The translations under genes and the position numbers were made by a program. From NCBI GenBank assembly GCA_012960055.1, contig DUCA01000133.1:1-21798 (forward strand): 21,798 nt of DNA, given 5' to 3'. Of this stretch, positions 7,149 to 14,793 are shown piece by piece. Under the pieces are notes generated by a model. It worked only from the letters and a program-made list of their open reading frames with translations, searched no databases and was not told where the DNA came from. How positions within the stretch are numbered: position 1 is the first letter of the stretch; each line of letters begins with the position of its first letter. The DNA comes from Cycloclasticus sp. Lineage in GTDB: Bacteria > Pseudomonadota > Gammaproteobacteria > Methylococcales > Cycloclasticaceae.

Positions 7149-7733
7149 TTAATGGTCTGCGAACAAACCCAAAATCAGATACAACCTCTCAATGGGATCA
7201 TCTATTTCCAGTAAGCGTTGTCGAATAACATTATCCATTGGCAACACTTCTGTTAGACGGTAACCGACCCAATTTGCATCGTGAAATTGCTTATCATCCA
7301 GGATGGCACTGCGTTCATTCTTATTCAGCACGTTCCTCAACATACCCGTTAGTGTCACCAACTCATCGGGTATGGGTACAGAAGGCGCATCCCCTAACAG
7401 TTGAATACTCGCGGTGATGAGTTCTTGCTTTGAAATATCACTATCCAATATTTTAAATCGTTGGCAACCCAGTGCTTCAATCGCCAACACCCCGCCCTTG
7501 GTTTGATCCCAATTAATAATTTTTGCCAAGGTGCCAATTTGATAACAGTTCGCCGCCTCGCCAACTTCAGAGCCATCGGCAATCATGCAAACTCCAAAAG
7601 GCACATCTTGTTTTAAACAACGACTCACCATGTCCAAATAACGCGTTTCAAAGATTCTTAACAACATCACACCTTCGGGAAACAACACCGTGGACAGCGG
7701 GAAAATAGGCACATTATTTGTTGGAAAACGCAT
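7149..7733 (-). CDS. stand-alone LON N-terminal (substrate-binding) domain protein
   Basis: 194 residues. The protein resembles only the N-terminal domain of Lon protease: VPIFPLSTVLFPEGVMLLRI then FE.RYLDMV at the start, FGV..I near 45, and a G..A.I......GG.L.I...G..RF.I core near 65-95. No ATPase or peptidase domain follows, and the length is normal for these free LON-domain proteins. The function is not established; a role in substrate recruitment or protein quality control is only inferred from the domain. It starts 9 bases after the mpl stop, with GGGAG inside the mpl end as ribosome site, so the two form an operon. Confidence 0.85.
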   Translation of the reverse strand: MRFPTNNVPIFPLSTVLFPEGVMLLRIFETRYLDMVSRCLKQDVPFGVCMIADGSEVGEAANCYQIGTLAKIINWDQTKGGVLAIEALGCQRFKILDSDISKQELITASIQLLGDAPSVPIPDELVTLTGMLRNVLNKNERSAILDDKQFHDANWVGYRLTEVLPMDNVIRQRLLEIDDPIERLYLILGLFADH

Positions 7734-7742
7734 ATGTTTAAT

Positions 7743-9134
7743 TTACTCCCTTAAGCGCTCTTCGACCAATTGATGTATACCGCCAAAACTACCGTTACTC
7801 ATAAATAATACGTTATCACTGGCTTGAGCCTCTGTAACAATCACTTCAACAAGAGACTCCATCGTTTTAAAAACCTGGATATTAGAAAACGGCTCAACCT
7901 CCATCTCCCAACCCATGCCTTCCGGCATAAAAATAAAGGCACAATCGGCGTGTTTCAGTGACGGCAACAACGTTTCTTTATGAACGCCCATTTTCATGGT
8001 GTTTGAACGCGGCTCCAACACGGCAATAATACGTTGCTCGCCGACTTTTCCTCGCAGCCCCTCCAAGGTACTCGCAATCGCGGTTGGGTGGTGTGCAAAG
8101 TCATCGTACAAGGTAATGCCGTTAACAACTGCTCTGATTTCCATACGGCGTTTAACGTTCTCAAATTCCGCCAAGGCTTTCACCGCAATACCAGGCTTAA
8201 CGCCAACATGGTTTGCCGCGGCAATAGCGCCTAAGGCGTTCAACACATTATGCTGCCCACTTAATGCCCAACACACACGACCAGACAACTCACCTTGATG
8301 GTACACATCAAACTCACCCTCACCTGCAGTAATATTATCCGCAGTCCACTCGGCTGTCTTGGCTTCATTAACATTAACCGTTTCTGTCGGCGTCCAACAA
8401 CCCAGCGCCAATACATCTTGTAAATTTGAATCATCTGAGGGGACGACCAACAGACCATTATTCGCTACTGTTCGAACTAAGTGATGAAATTGCCGTTTGA
8501 TCGCATCAAGGTCTTCAAAGATATCCGCGTGATCAAATTCAAGGTTATTCAACACGCAGGTTTTAGGCCGGTAATGAACAAACTTAGAGCGCTTATCAAA
8601 AAAGGCCGTATCGTATTCATCCGCCTCGATCACAAAGTAATCCGACTCACCCAAACGCGCTGAGGTTGCAAAATTCAGTGGCACACCGCCAATTAAAAAT
8701 CCGGGGGTTAATCCCGCGTATTCCAGTATCCACGCTAACATTGAACTACTGGTGGTTTTTCCGTGCGTACCCGCCACAGCCAGTACCCATCGGTTTTGCA
8801 ATACATGTTCAGCTAACCACTGTGCGCCAGAGGTGTAAGGTAAACCCAAGCTCAACACCGCCTCCACTTCTTCGTTACCACGCGACAAGGCATTACCAAT
8901 TACCACCATATCAGGCATCACATCAAGATTTTCAGCATGGTAGCCCTGCATTAACTCAATGCCTTCCGACTCAAGTTGCGTACTCATCGGCGGGTACACC
9001 CCTGCATCAGAACCCGTTACCGTATGCCCCAGCCGTTTCGCCATCAGCGCAAGACCACCCATAAACGTGCCACAAATACCTAAAATGTGTATTCTCAAAC
9101 TTTTTCCCTTACTCTCATTTATGCCTGACATCAT
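7743..9134 (-). CDS. mpl: UDP-MurNAc:L-alanyl-gamma-D-glutamyl-meso-diaminopimelate ligase
   Basis: 463 residues, normal for Mpl. It rejoins the tripeptide recovered from murein turnover to UDP-MurNAc, bypassing MurC, MurD and MurE. The N-terminus RIHILGICGTFMGGLA separates Mpl from MurC. The ATP-binding loop GTHGKTT is at 122-128, followed by EADEYDTAFFDKRSKF.HY and LNNLEFDHADIF typical of Mur ligases, and the ligase C-terminal domain with DDFAHHPTAI and EPRSNTMK. Two ATG codons in tandem (9132-9134 and 9129-9131) are possible starts; the first ten or so residues are not conserved in the family. It is divergent from apaG with only 26 bases between the starts. Confidence 0.96.
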   Translation of the reverse strand: MMSGINESKGKSLRIHILGICGTFMGGLALMAKRLGHTVTGSDAGVYPPMSTQLESEGIELMQGYHAENLDVMPDMVVIGNALSRGNEEVEAVLSLGLPYTSGAQWLAEHVLQNRWVLAVAGTHGKTTSSSMLAWILEYAGLTPGFLIGGVPLNFATSARLGESDYFVIEADEYDTAFFDKRSKFVHYRPKTCVLNNLEFDHADIFEDLDAIKRQFHHLVRTVANNGLLVVPSDDSNLQDVLALGCWTPTETVNVNEAKTAEWTADNITAGEGEFDVYHQGELSGRVCWALSGQHNVLNALGAIAAANHVGVKPGIAVKALAEFENVKRRMEIRAVVNGITLYDDFAHHPTAIASTLEGLRGKVGEQRIIAVLEPRSNTMKMGVHKETLLPSLKHADCAFIFMPEGMGWEMEVEPFSNIQVFKTMESLVEVIVTEAQASDNVLFMSNGSFGGIHQLVEERLRE

Positions 9135-9154
9135 CTTACTTTAGATTGTAAAAT
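9125..9154 (+). promoter_or_regulatory. candidate apaG promoter overlapping the mpl start
   Basis: CTGACA (9125-9130) and TAAAAT (9149-9154) are separated by 18 bases, each matching the sigma70 consensus at 5 of 6 positions. A start about 7 bases after the -10 box falls on the apaG ATG at 9161. The -35 box overlaps the mpl start codons on the other strand. Confidence 0.45.
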
Positions 9155-9160
9155 ACACCT

Positions 9161-9544
9161 ATGAGCGATTCTAAACTTCAAAACATCCAAGTCACCGTTA
9201 ATACCACTTACATTGCCTCGTCTTCAGAACCTGAAGCCGCACGATATGTCTTCGCATATTCCATCACCATTAAAAACGCGGGCAATATTGAGGCGCAATT
9301 GCTCAGTAGGCACTGGATTATTAGCGATGCAAACGGTAAAACACAAGAAGTGCATGGCGAAGGCGTAGTTGGCGAACAACCGCACATTCAACCCGGCGAA
9401 TCGTTCCAATACACCAGTGGCGCGGTGATAGAAACATCTGTTGGCGCCATGCAGGGCAGCTATCATATGCTGGATTCTGATGGCGAGAAATTCACCGCAG
9501 CAATTCCTCCGTTTTCACTCTCCATTCCCCGTACATTGCACTAA
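9161..9544 (+). CDS. apaG: ApaG domain protein
   Basis: 127 residues, close to the usual 125. ApaG folds as a fibronectin-III-like beta sandwich; it is widespread and linked to cobalt/magnesium phenotypes, but its molecular role is not settled. Conserved blocks: RYVFAYSITIKNAGN (about 26-40), LLSRHWIISDANG, EVHGEGVVGEQPHIQPGE, and FQYTSGAVIET..G.MQGSY near 87-107. It lies 12 bases before apaH, as in many proteobacteria. No ribosome site is seen before the ATG, which together with the promoter position suggests a very short or absent 5' leader. Confidence 0.95.
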   Translation: MSDSKLQNIQVTVNTTYIASSSEPEAARYVFAYSITIKNAGNIEAQLLSRHWIISDANGKTQEVHGEGVVGEQPHIQPGESFQYTSGAVIETSVGAMQGSYHMLDSDGEKFTAAIPPFSLSIPRTLH

Positions 9545-9556
9545 GTAAAACGGCAC

Positions 9557-10384
9557 ATGACAACCTACGCCATCGGCGACATTCAAGGCTGTTATGACCC
9601 CCTCAAGCGGTTGCTGGATACCATCCAGTTTGACCCAACTAACGACCAGCTCTGGTTTGCCGGTGACCTAATCAACCGCGGCCCACAATCGCTAGAAACA
9701 TTGCGATTTATCATGTCATTGGGTGACAGCGCGCGCAGTGTTCTAGGCAATCATGATTGCCACTTTTTAGCCATTGCACGCGGCCATCGAACCCCGCATA
9801 AAGTAGATACCTTCTCGGATATTCTGAATGCTGGCGATGCCGAAGAACTCATACAATGGCTACGCTCTCAACCCTTCCTTTATGAGGATAAGGGACTTGG
9901 TTACAGCATGGTGCACGCTGGTATTCTGCCACAATGGTCAATGGCCGATGCCCGGCGGTATGCCCGTGAACTTGAAGCCATTATTCAAGGCGATCAACTG
10001 GATGATTTTTTAGCGTCCATGTACGGCAACCAACCGAACTGCTGGGACGATTCGTTAACCGGTAACGAGCGTCTGCGTTTTATCATCAACTGTTTTACAC
10101 GCTTACGTTATTGCGATTTGCAAGGTCGTTTAGACTTCAATGAAAAAGGAGCTGTTGGCACGCAAGCCAATGGGCTAATACCTTGGTTTGAAGCCCCTAA
10201 TAGAAAAACAGCCAACGATAAAATACTCTTTGGACATTGGTCTACCTTGGGGTTGCACCGAAAAAACAATACCTTTTGTTTAGATAGCGGCTGTTTATGG
10301 GGTGGTTCACTAACTGCGCTGAAACTGGATGGTTCGGAAGAGGTTATGTCAGAACTTTGTGATTGTTTTTTAAAGCTCAATTAA
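9557..10384 (+). CDS. apaH: symmetrical diadenosine tetraphosphatase
   Basis: 275 residues, full length. A metallophosphoesterase that splits Ap4A into two ADP (and removes NpnN RNA caps in E. coli). Metal-binding motifs in order: GDIQG (7-11), FAGDLINRGP (35-43), LGNHD (63-67), a later MVHAG, and a C-terminal LFGHWSTLGL with the last metal-binding His, then LDSGCLWGGSLTAL. The stop codon lies inside the left arm of a long hairpin. It converges with folA, the same neighbour as in E. coli. Confidence 0.96.
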   Translation: MTTYAIGDIQGCYDPLKRLLDTIQFDPTNDQLWFAGDLINRGPQSLETLRFIMSLGDSARSVLGNHDCHFLAIARGHRTPHKVDTFSDILNAGDAEELIQWLRSQPFLYEDKGLGYSMVHAGILPQWSMADARRYARELEAIIQGDQLDDFLASMYGNQPNCWDDSLTGNERLRFIINCFTRLRYCDLQGRLDFNEKGAVGTQANGLIPWFEAPNRKTANDKILFGHWSTLGLHRKNNTFCLDSGCLWGGSLTALKLDGSEEVMSELCDCFLKLN

Positions 10385-10417
10385 ATGGATACGTTTTCTA
10401 TCCATTTAATTGAGCTT
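10373..10417. repeat. perfect 19-bp inverted repeat spanning the apaH stop codon
   Basis: The left arm 10373-10391 (AAGCTC...ATGGATA) and right arm 10399-10417 (TATCCAT...GAGCTT) pair at all 19 positions around a 7-base CGTTTTC loop. The apaH TAA (10382-10384) is inside the left arm. Read left to right no T-run follows; read right to left an A-run follows. It is therefore not a standard intrinsic terminator in either direction, although it lies between converging genes. Confidence 0.85.
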
Positions 10418-10435
10418 ATGCCCTTTGGGATAACG

Positions 10436-10457
10436 CCAGGCCTTTAGCTGGTTTTTT
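10436..10457 (+). terminator. likely intrinsic terminator of apaG-apaH inside the folA 3' end
   Basis: CCAG (10436-10439) pairs with CTGG (10448-10451); an extra G-C pair is possible with one bulged G. Six T follow at 10452-10457. The stem is short, but the T-run is in the right place for rightward transcription. The right arm and T-run are the last sense codons of folA on the other strand. Confidence 0.5.
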
Positions 10458-10929
10458 CAAACGTAACAAACGAAAAGTCATGCGCATGCCGCTCATCTGC
10501 AGCATACTCACTACGTTCGATTTCCGCCCATTCATTCATGTTGATGTCAGGGAAAAAGGCATCTGCTTCAAATGTTTGATGCACAAGGGTAATGTATAAA
10601 CGATCCACCATCGGCAACATTTGCTGATAAAAACTCGCACCACCAATAATCATCACCTCATCGTATTGCTCGCTGGCAGACAAGGCCGCATCAATTGAAT
10701 TCACGATGGTCACGCCTTCAGCCGTAAAGCGTTTATCCCGAGTAATCACGATATTTTTCCTGCCCGGTAAGGGCTTACCGATGGATTCATAGGTTTTACG
10801 CCCCATTAAAATAGGCTTACCCATCGTGGTTTTCTTGAAGTGCTTAAAATCCTCTGGCAGGTGCCAAAGTAAATCATTATCTTTTCCGATGGCGTTGTTT
10901 TCACCCATCGCGACAATCATGGACAGCAT
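10444..10929 (-). CDS. folA: dihydrofolate reductase
   Basis: 161 residues (E. coli: 159). It reduces dihydrofolate to tetrahydrofolate with NADPH, restoring the folate oxidised by ThyA. Landmarks: MIVAMGENNAIGKDNDLLWHLPEDF with catalytic D27, KPILMGRKTYESIGKPLPGR for NADPH and folate contacts, IVITRD, and MIIGGASFYQQMLP followed by LYITLVH. Its start overlaps the thyA stop by one base (TAATG), so thymidylate synthesis and folate regeneration are coupled in one operon with lgt. Nothing looks altered in the active site. Confidence 0.97.
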   Translation of the reverse strand: MLSMIVAMGENNAIGKDNDLLWHLPEDFKHFKKTTMGKPILMGRKTYESIGKPLPGRKNIVITRDKRFTAEGVTIVNSIDAALSASEQYDEVMIIGGASFYQQMLPMVDRLYITLVHQTFEADAFFPDINMNEWAEIERSEYAADERHAHDFSFVTFEKTS

Positions 10930-11723
10930 TAAATGGCGACCGGTGCTTTTATGCCGGCGTGCGACTCGTAGTCAACTATTTCAAAATCATCATAGCTGTA
11001 ATCAAATAAGCTCGCTGGTTTCCGAGCAATTTTCAACTCAGGCAACACCAATGTGTCCCGTGATAATTGCAAATTAGCCTGTTCAAAATGGTTATTGTAT
11101 AAATGCACATCGCCACCCGTCCAAACAAAATCACCTACCTCTAAACCGGCTTGTTGCGCAACCATATGCGTGAGCAAAGCATAGCTGGCGATATTGAAAG
11201 GCACACCCAAAAAGAAGTCAGCTGAACGTTGGTATAGCTGACAGGATAAGCGCCCATCAGCCACGTAAAACTGAAACAACAAGTGACACGGTGGCAAAGC
11301 CATATCCGGAATTTGACCGACATTCCATGCACTAACAATCAAGCGGCGTGAATCGGGAGTATTTTTAATTTGTTCTAACACCTCACTCATTTGATCGATA
11401 TTACCGCCAGTAGGTGTTGGCCATGAACGCCATTGATGGCCATAAACAGGGCCTAAATCACCGTTCTCATCTGCCCATTCATCCCAAATACTCACACCGT
11501 TTTCTTTTAAATACGCAGTATTAGTGTCGCCATTTAAAAACCAAAGTAGCTCGTGAATAATCGAACGCAAATGCAGTTTTTTAGTGGTAACTAACGGGAA
11601 ACCTTTGGATAAATCAAAACGCATTTGTCGACCAAATACTGATCGTGTACCCGTGCCCGTTCTATCCTCTTTATCCGCCCCATTGTCGAGGATATCCTGC
11701 ATCAATTCTAAATATTGTTTCAT
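10929..11723 (-). CDS. thyA: thymidylate synthase (ThyA type)
   Basis: 264 residues, the same length as E. coli ThyA. It makes dTMP from dUMP using methylene-tetrahydrofolate and releases dihydrofolate. The catalytic Cys is C146 in MALPPCHLLFQFYV, the same number as in E. coli. Also seen: RTGTGTRSVFG (21-31) for phosphate binding, HELLWFLNGDTN, GPVYGHQWR, and RSADFFLGVPFNIASYALL (RSCDVFLG.. in E. coli). The C-terminus ends in PVAI as usual. It begins 3 bases after the lgt stop and its own stop overlaps the folA start. Confidence 0.97.
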   Translation of the reverse strand: MKQYLELMQDILDNGADKEDRTGTGTRSVFGRQMRFDLSKGFPLVTTKKLHLRSIIHELLWFLNGDTNTAYLKENGVSIWDEWADENGDLGPVYGHQWRSWPTPTGGNIDQMSEVLEQIKNTPDSRRLIVSAWNVGQIPDMALPPCHLLFQFYVADGRLSCQLYQRSADFFLGVPFNIASYALLTHMVAQQAGLEVGDFVWTGGDVHLYNNHFEQANLQLSRDTLVLPELKIARKPASLFDYSYDDFEIVDYESHAGIKAPVAI

Positions 11724-11726
11724 TCG

Positions 11727-12503
11727 TTACGATCCTTTTTGATAGGCCTTCATCATTAAAAAGCCCCCTAATAATAACATTGGTACGGTTAAAATCTGCC
11801 CCATCGTCAACCAACCAAACGCTAAGTAACCCAAATGCGCATCGGGCAAGCGTACAAATTCAACCAAAAATCTAAACGCCCCGTAGCCCATTAAAAACAG
11901 CCCGGATACCGCCATTGTTGGCTTTGGTTTGCTCGAATACACCCACAGTAACAAGAACAACACAACGCCTTCTAACGCCGCTTCGTATAATTGTGATGGG
12001 TGCCGCGGCATATTACCTAGCCCTGGCACCAACATACCCAAGCTAAAATCAGTTGGTTTACCCCACAGCTCACCGTTTATAAAATTACCAACCCGGCCTG
12101 CACCCAACCCAATAGGCACTAACGGCACAACAAAATCAATCACCTCAAAAAAACGATGTTTGTATTTTCGAGCAAACAGTACCATCGACAAACCCACTCC
12201 CATCAAGCCACCGTGGAACGACATGCCACCTTGCCAAATTTTAAATAAAATCAGTGGGTTATCAGCAAACGCAGGAAAATTATAAAACAACACATAGCCA
12301 ATACGGCCGCCCAATACCACGCCCATCGCCGCATAAAAAATGAGATCGTCAATTTGCTCAACATCCCAGCCTATTTTTTTTGCTCTTACGCGCCCCAACA
12401 GCCAAGCACCCACAAAGCCAATCAGGTACATAACGCCGTACCAATGAATTTTCACAGGACCTAAGGCCAGTGCAACAGGGTCAATATTGGGGTACGTCAG
12501 CAT
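11727..12503 (-). CDS. lgt: phosphatidylglycerol-prolipoprotein diacylglyceryl transferase
   Basis: 258 residues from ATG 12503. It transfers diacylglycerol from phosphatidylglycerol to the lipobox Cys of prolipoproteins at the inner membrane, the first step in lipoprotein maturation. The N-terminus MLTYPNIDPVALALGPVKIH.YG is the normal Lgt start; an in-frame TTG at 12563 would add 20 residues not seen in the family and would cover the likely promoter. Key motifs: GGMSFHGGLMG with the essential His, and the Lgt signature GRVGNFINGELWGKP. Multiple membrane helices are evident. No clear ribosome site precedes the ATG. First gene of lgt-thyA-folA, a common gene order. Confidence 0.95.
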   Translation of the reverse strand: MLTYPNIDPVALALGPVKIHWYGVMYLIGFVGAWLLGRVRAKKIGWDVEQIDDLIFYAAMGVVLGGRIGYVLFYNFPAFADNPLILFKIWQGGMSFHGGLMGVGLSMVLFARKYKHRFFEVIDFVVPLVPIGLGAGRVGNFINGELWGKPTDFSLGMLVPGLGNMPRHPSQLYEAALEGVVLFLLLWVYSSKPKPTMAVSGLFLMGYGAFRFLVEFVRLPDAHLGYLAFGWLTMGQILTVPMLLLGGFLMMKAYQKGS

Positions 12504-12530
12504 CGAATATTTGTCGTTTAAAAATGTTTT

Positions 12531-12536
12531 ATTATA
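12531..12536 (-). promoter_or_regulatory. candidate -10 box of the lgt-thyA-folA operon
   Basis: On the minus strand a perfect TATAAT lies 27 bases before the chosen lgt start. TTGTCT lies 21 bases upstream of it, too far for an ideal -35. It is just downstream of the hppA terminator, the right place for a new promoter. Confidence 0.4.
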
Positions 12537-12561
12537 TGGAAAATATAACCTTGAGACAGAC

Positions 12562-12589
12562 AAAAAAGCAACTGCTTACACAGTTGCCT
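12562..12589 (-). terminator. intrinsic terminator of the membrane pyrophosphatase gene
   Basis: On the minus strand GCAACTG (12587-12581) and CAGTTGC (12574-12568) form a perfect 7-bp stem, extendable by a G:U pair and two A:T pairs, around a 6-base TGTAAG loop. Six T follow (12567-12562). It starts 27 bases after the hppA stop. Confidence 0.9.
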
Positions 12590-12613
12590 TTCTATTTGTT
12601 TACGCTCTAGGAT

Positions 12614-14620
12614 TTAACCCAATAAAGGCGCAATCACCAAACTAACAATCGCCATCACGTTAATAAGAATATTCATGGATGGGCCAGATGTATCCTTAAA
12701 CGGATCACCCACGGTATCGCCCACCACTACCGCTGTGTGCGTATCTGAGCCTTTGCCGCCTAGGTTGCCTTTTTCAACGTACTTTTTAGCGTTATCCCAT
12801 GCACCACCTGCATTCGCCATCATTAGTGCCATCAGCACACAACAAAGCAATGCGCCCGATAGCATTCCGCCCAAGGCTTCTGCGCTAATTAGAAACCCTA
12901 CCAAAGGCGGCGCACTCACTGCAATAACACCCGGCAAAATCATTTTTTTAAGCGCCGCGGTAGTCGCAATATCCACACAACGTTCAGTATCTGGCTCTGC
13001 AGTTCCTTCAAGTAGCCCATCAATTTCTTTAAATTGGCGACGAATTTCTTTAATCATTTCAAACGCCGCATCGCCCACCGCGGTCATCGTTAACGCTGCA
13101 ATAACGAATGGAATGACGCCGCCAATAAACAGCCCTATCAATACTTGCGGGTCATTTAATTCTAATGAGAAGTTTGGCACATGATTTGACACCGTTTCAA
13201 TAAACGCGGTGATGATGGCCAAGGCTGCAAGCGCTGCCGCACCAATGGCGAAGCCTTTGCCAATCGCTGCCGTAGTATTACCCAGCTCATCCAAGGAGTC
13301 GGTAATTTTGCGCGTTTCATCACCCAAACCGCCCATTTCTGCAATGCCGCCGGCGTTATCTGCAACCGGACCATAGGCATCAATCGCCATGGTGATACCC
13401 ACAGTCGCTAGCATCCCAACCGCGGCAATACCCACGCCGTATAAATCCGCAAAGTGGCTAGCAACCGCGATAACCGCACAAATAGTAAATACAGGTATAG
13501 CGACCGATTGCATACCGATGGCGAGGCCTGAAATCATCACCGTTGCGGGGCCTGTTTCACCCGCTTTTGCAATACGCTGAACCGGTGAGCCGGCTGTGTA
13601 ATATTCGGTAACTAGGCCAATAATAATGCCACCAATCGCGCCGGCAAGAACCGCCATCCAAACAGAGGTGGTTACATCCATCATTAAGATAAGCAACAAG
13701 GCGGCAACAATAAACAATGCCGAGGCACCCATGGTGCCCATGCGTAAGGCTTTTTCAGGTGATTTTGACGCATTTTTTTTAACTATTATGATACCGCCAA
13801 TGGAACACAGCAAGCCAATAGAGGCTAAGGCCAAAGGTAAAAACATTAGACTGGATTGTGCACCAAGTTCTGACAACAAAACAGTCGACATGGTTGATGC
13901 AATCGCTATGGTCGCAATCATTGAACCACAATACGACTCGAAAATATCTGAGCCCATACCCGCAACATCGCCGACGTTATCGCCGACGTTATCAGCAATC
14001 ACACCAGGATTCCGCGGGTCATCTTCCGGAATACCCGCTTCAATTTTACCAACTAAATCGGCGCCCACATCGGCACTCTTTGTGAAAATACCACCACCGA
14101 CACGGGAGAATAAGGCAACGACTGACGCGCCCATTGCAAAGCCATGAATAGCGTGTGATGTTTCCGGGTCACTGCCAAAGAACAAGTACATCAAACCAAG
14201 GCCCATTAAACCCAGCGATGCGACGGCCAACCCCATAATTGAACCGCCGAGAAAAGCCACTGACAGCGCTGCTTCTGCACCATCCTCATGCGCAGCGGTG
14301 GTTGTCCGAACATTCGCTTTGGTGGCTGTATTCATGCCAATGTATCCGGCCAAACCAGATGCAACAGCACCAACAAGGAAACAAAGCGCCGTAGCCCAAC
14401 CTAGAAAAATAAACGTTAGAACAAATAATACTGCGGCAAAAATAGCCAACATTTTGTATTCTCGTTTCATAAAGACCATTGCGCCTAAATGAATTTGTTC
14501 GGCAATCTTGACGACTTTACCTTCCCCTTCTGGGTACTTCATCACCAAGCCATAAACGTACTTGGCCGCGTACAAACCGAAACACCCTATGATGGGTGGT
14601 AAGATATTACTAAACTCCAT
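12614..14620 (-). CDS. hppA: membrane-bound ion-pumping pyrophosphatase, K+-dependent, Na+ type
   Basis: 668 residues with about 16 membrane helices. It couples pyrophosphate hydrolysis to cation export across the inner membrane. PPi/Mg site motifs: DVGADLVGKIE (184-194), IPEDDPRNPGVIADNVGDNVGD (197-218 region) and a C-terminal GDTVGDPFKDTSGP. GNTTAAIGKG (447-456) has Ala451 and Gly454 where K+-independent enzymes have Lys and Thr, so it should need K+. The gate Glu lies in DIFESY (E228), the register of the Na+-pumping Thermotoga enzyme, whereas plant-type H+ pumps have Gly there and Glu a turn later. I infer Na+ pumping, possibly with H+. A strong GGGAG ribosome site precedes the ATG. It is divergent from ppa. 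Confidence 0.93.
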   Translation of the reverse strand: MEFSNILPPIIGCFGLYAAKYVYGLVMKYPEGEGKVVKIAEQIHLGAMVFMKREYKMLAIFAAVLFVLTFIFLGWATALCFLVGAVASGLAGYIGMNTATKANVRTTTAAHEDGAEAALSVAFLGGSIMGLAVASLGLMGLGLMYLFFGSDPETSHAIHGFAMGASVVALFSRVGGGIFTKSADVGADLVGKIEAGIPEDDPRNPGVIADNVGDNVGDVAGMGSDIFESYCGSMIATIAIASTMSTVLLSELGAQSSLMFLPLALASIGLLCSIGGIIIVKKNASKSPEKALRMGTMGASALFIVAALLLILMMDVTTSVWMAVLAGAIGGIIIGLVTEYYTAGSPVQRIAKAGETGPATVMISGLAIGMQSVAIPVFTICAVIAVASHFADLYGVGIAAVGMLATVGITMAIDAYGPVADNAGGIAEMGGLGDETRKITDSLDELGNTTAAIGKGFAIGAAALAALAIITAFIETVSNHVPNFSLELNDPQVLIGLFIGGVIPFVIAALTMTAVGDAAFEMIKEIRRQFKEIDGLLEGTAEPDTERCVDIATTAALKKMILPGVIAVSAPPLVGFLISAEALGGMLSGALLCCVLMALMMANAGGAWDNAKKYVEKGNLGGKGSDTHTAVVVGDTVGDPFKDTSGPSMNILINVMAIVSLVIAPLLG

Positions 14621-14723
14621 GCTTCTCCCTCGATTGTTTTTTATTTGTTTTTTTTAAAATACAGCATAACGAAACAGCCCTTTCTTTTTTACTCCCCATG
14701 TATGCTTGATGCAAGTAGAAAGC

Positions 14724-14772
14724 TTAATTAATTACCCCCCCTTCTGTATAATGCAGCACAGCATTTAATTAA
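14724..14772 (+). promoter_or_regulatory. ppa promoter region flanked by two TTAATTAA palindromes
   Basis: A TATAAT -10 box at 14747-14752 lies 41 bases before the ppa ATG; TTAATT at 17 bases upstream is a weak -35. Two identical 8-base palindromes, TTAATTAA, lie at 14724-14731 and 14765-14772, 41 bases apart centre to centre, one over the -35 and one just after the expected transcription start. A run of seven C lies between them. The arrangement suggests an operator, but AT-rich chance is possible. The rest of the 173-base hppA-ppa gap shows nothing further. Confidence 0.4.
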
Positions 14773-14793
14773 CCACAAAGATAAGGAAAAAAC

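Noticed and set aside
8666..9064. 132-codon open frame on the plus strand opposite mpl
   Set aside because: Pro/His-rich shadow of mpl with no recognisable motif and no start signal.
10373..10417. Calling the 19-bp hairpin an intrinsic terminator
   Set aside because: No T-run follows it in either direction; the better terminator for apaH is the stem with six T at 10436-10457.
12504..12563. TTG 12563 as the lgt start
   Set aside because: It adds 20 residues not seen in Lgt and would place the TATAAT promoter box inside the gene.
13626..14147. 173-codon open frame on the plus strand opposite the membrane pyrophosphatase gene
   Set aside because: It is the antisense shadow of a highly conserved gene, has low-complexity composition and no ribosome site or family resemblance.
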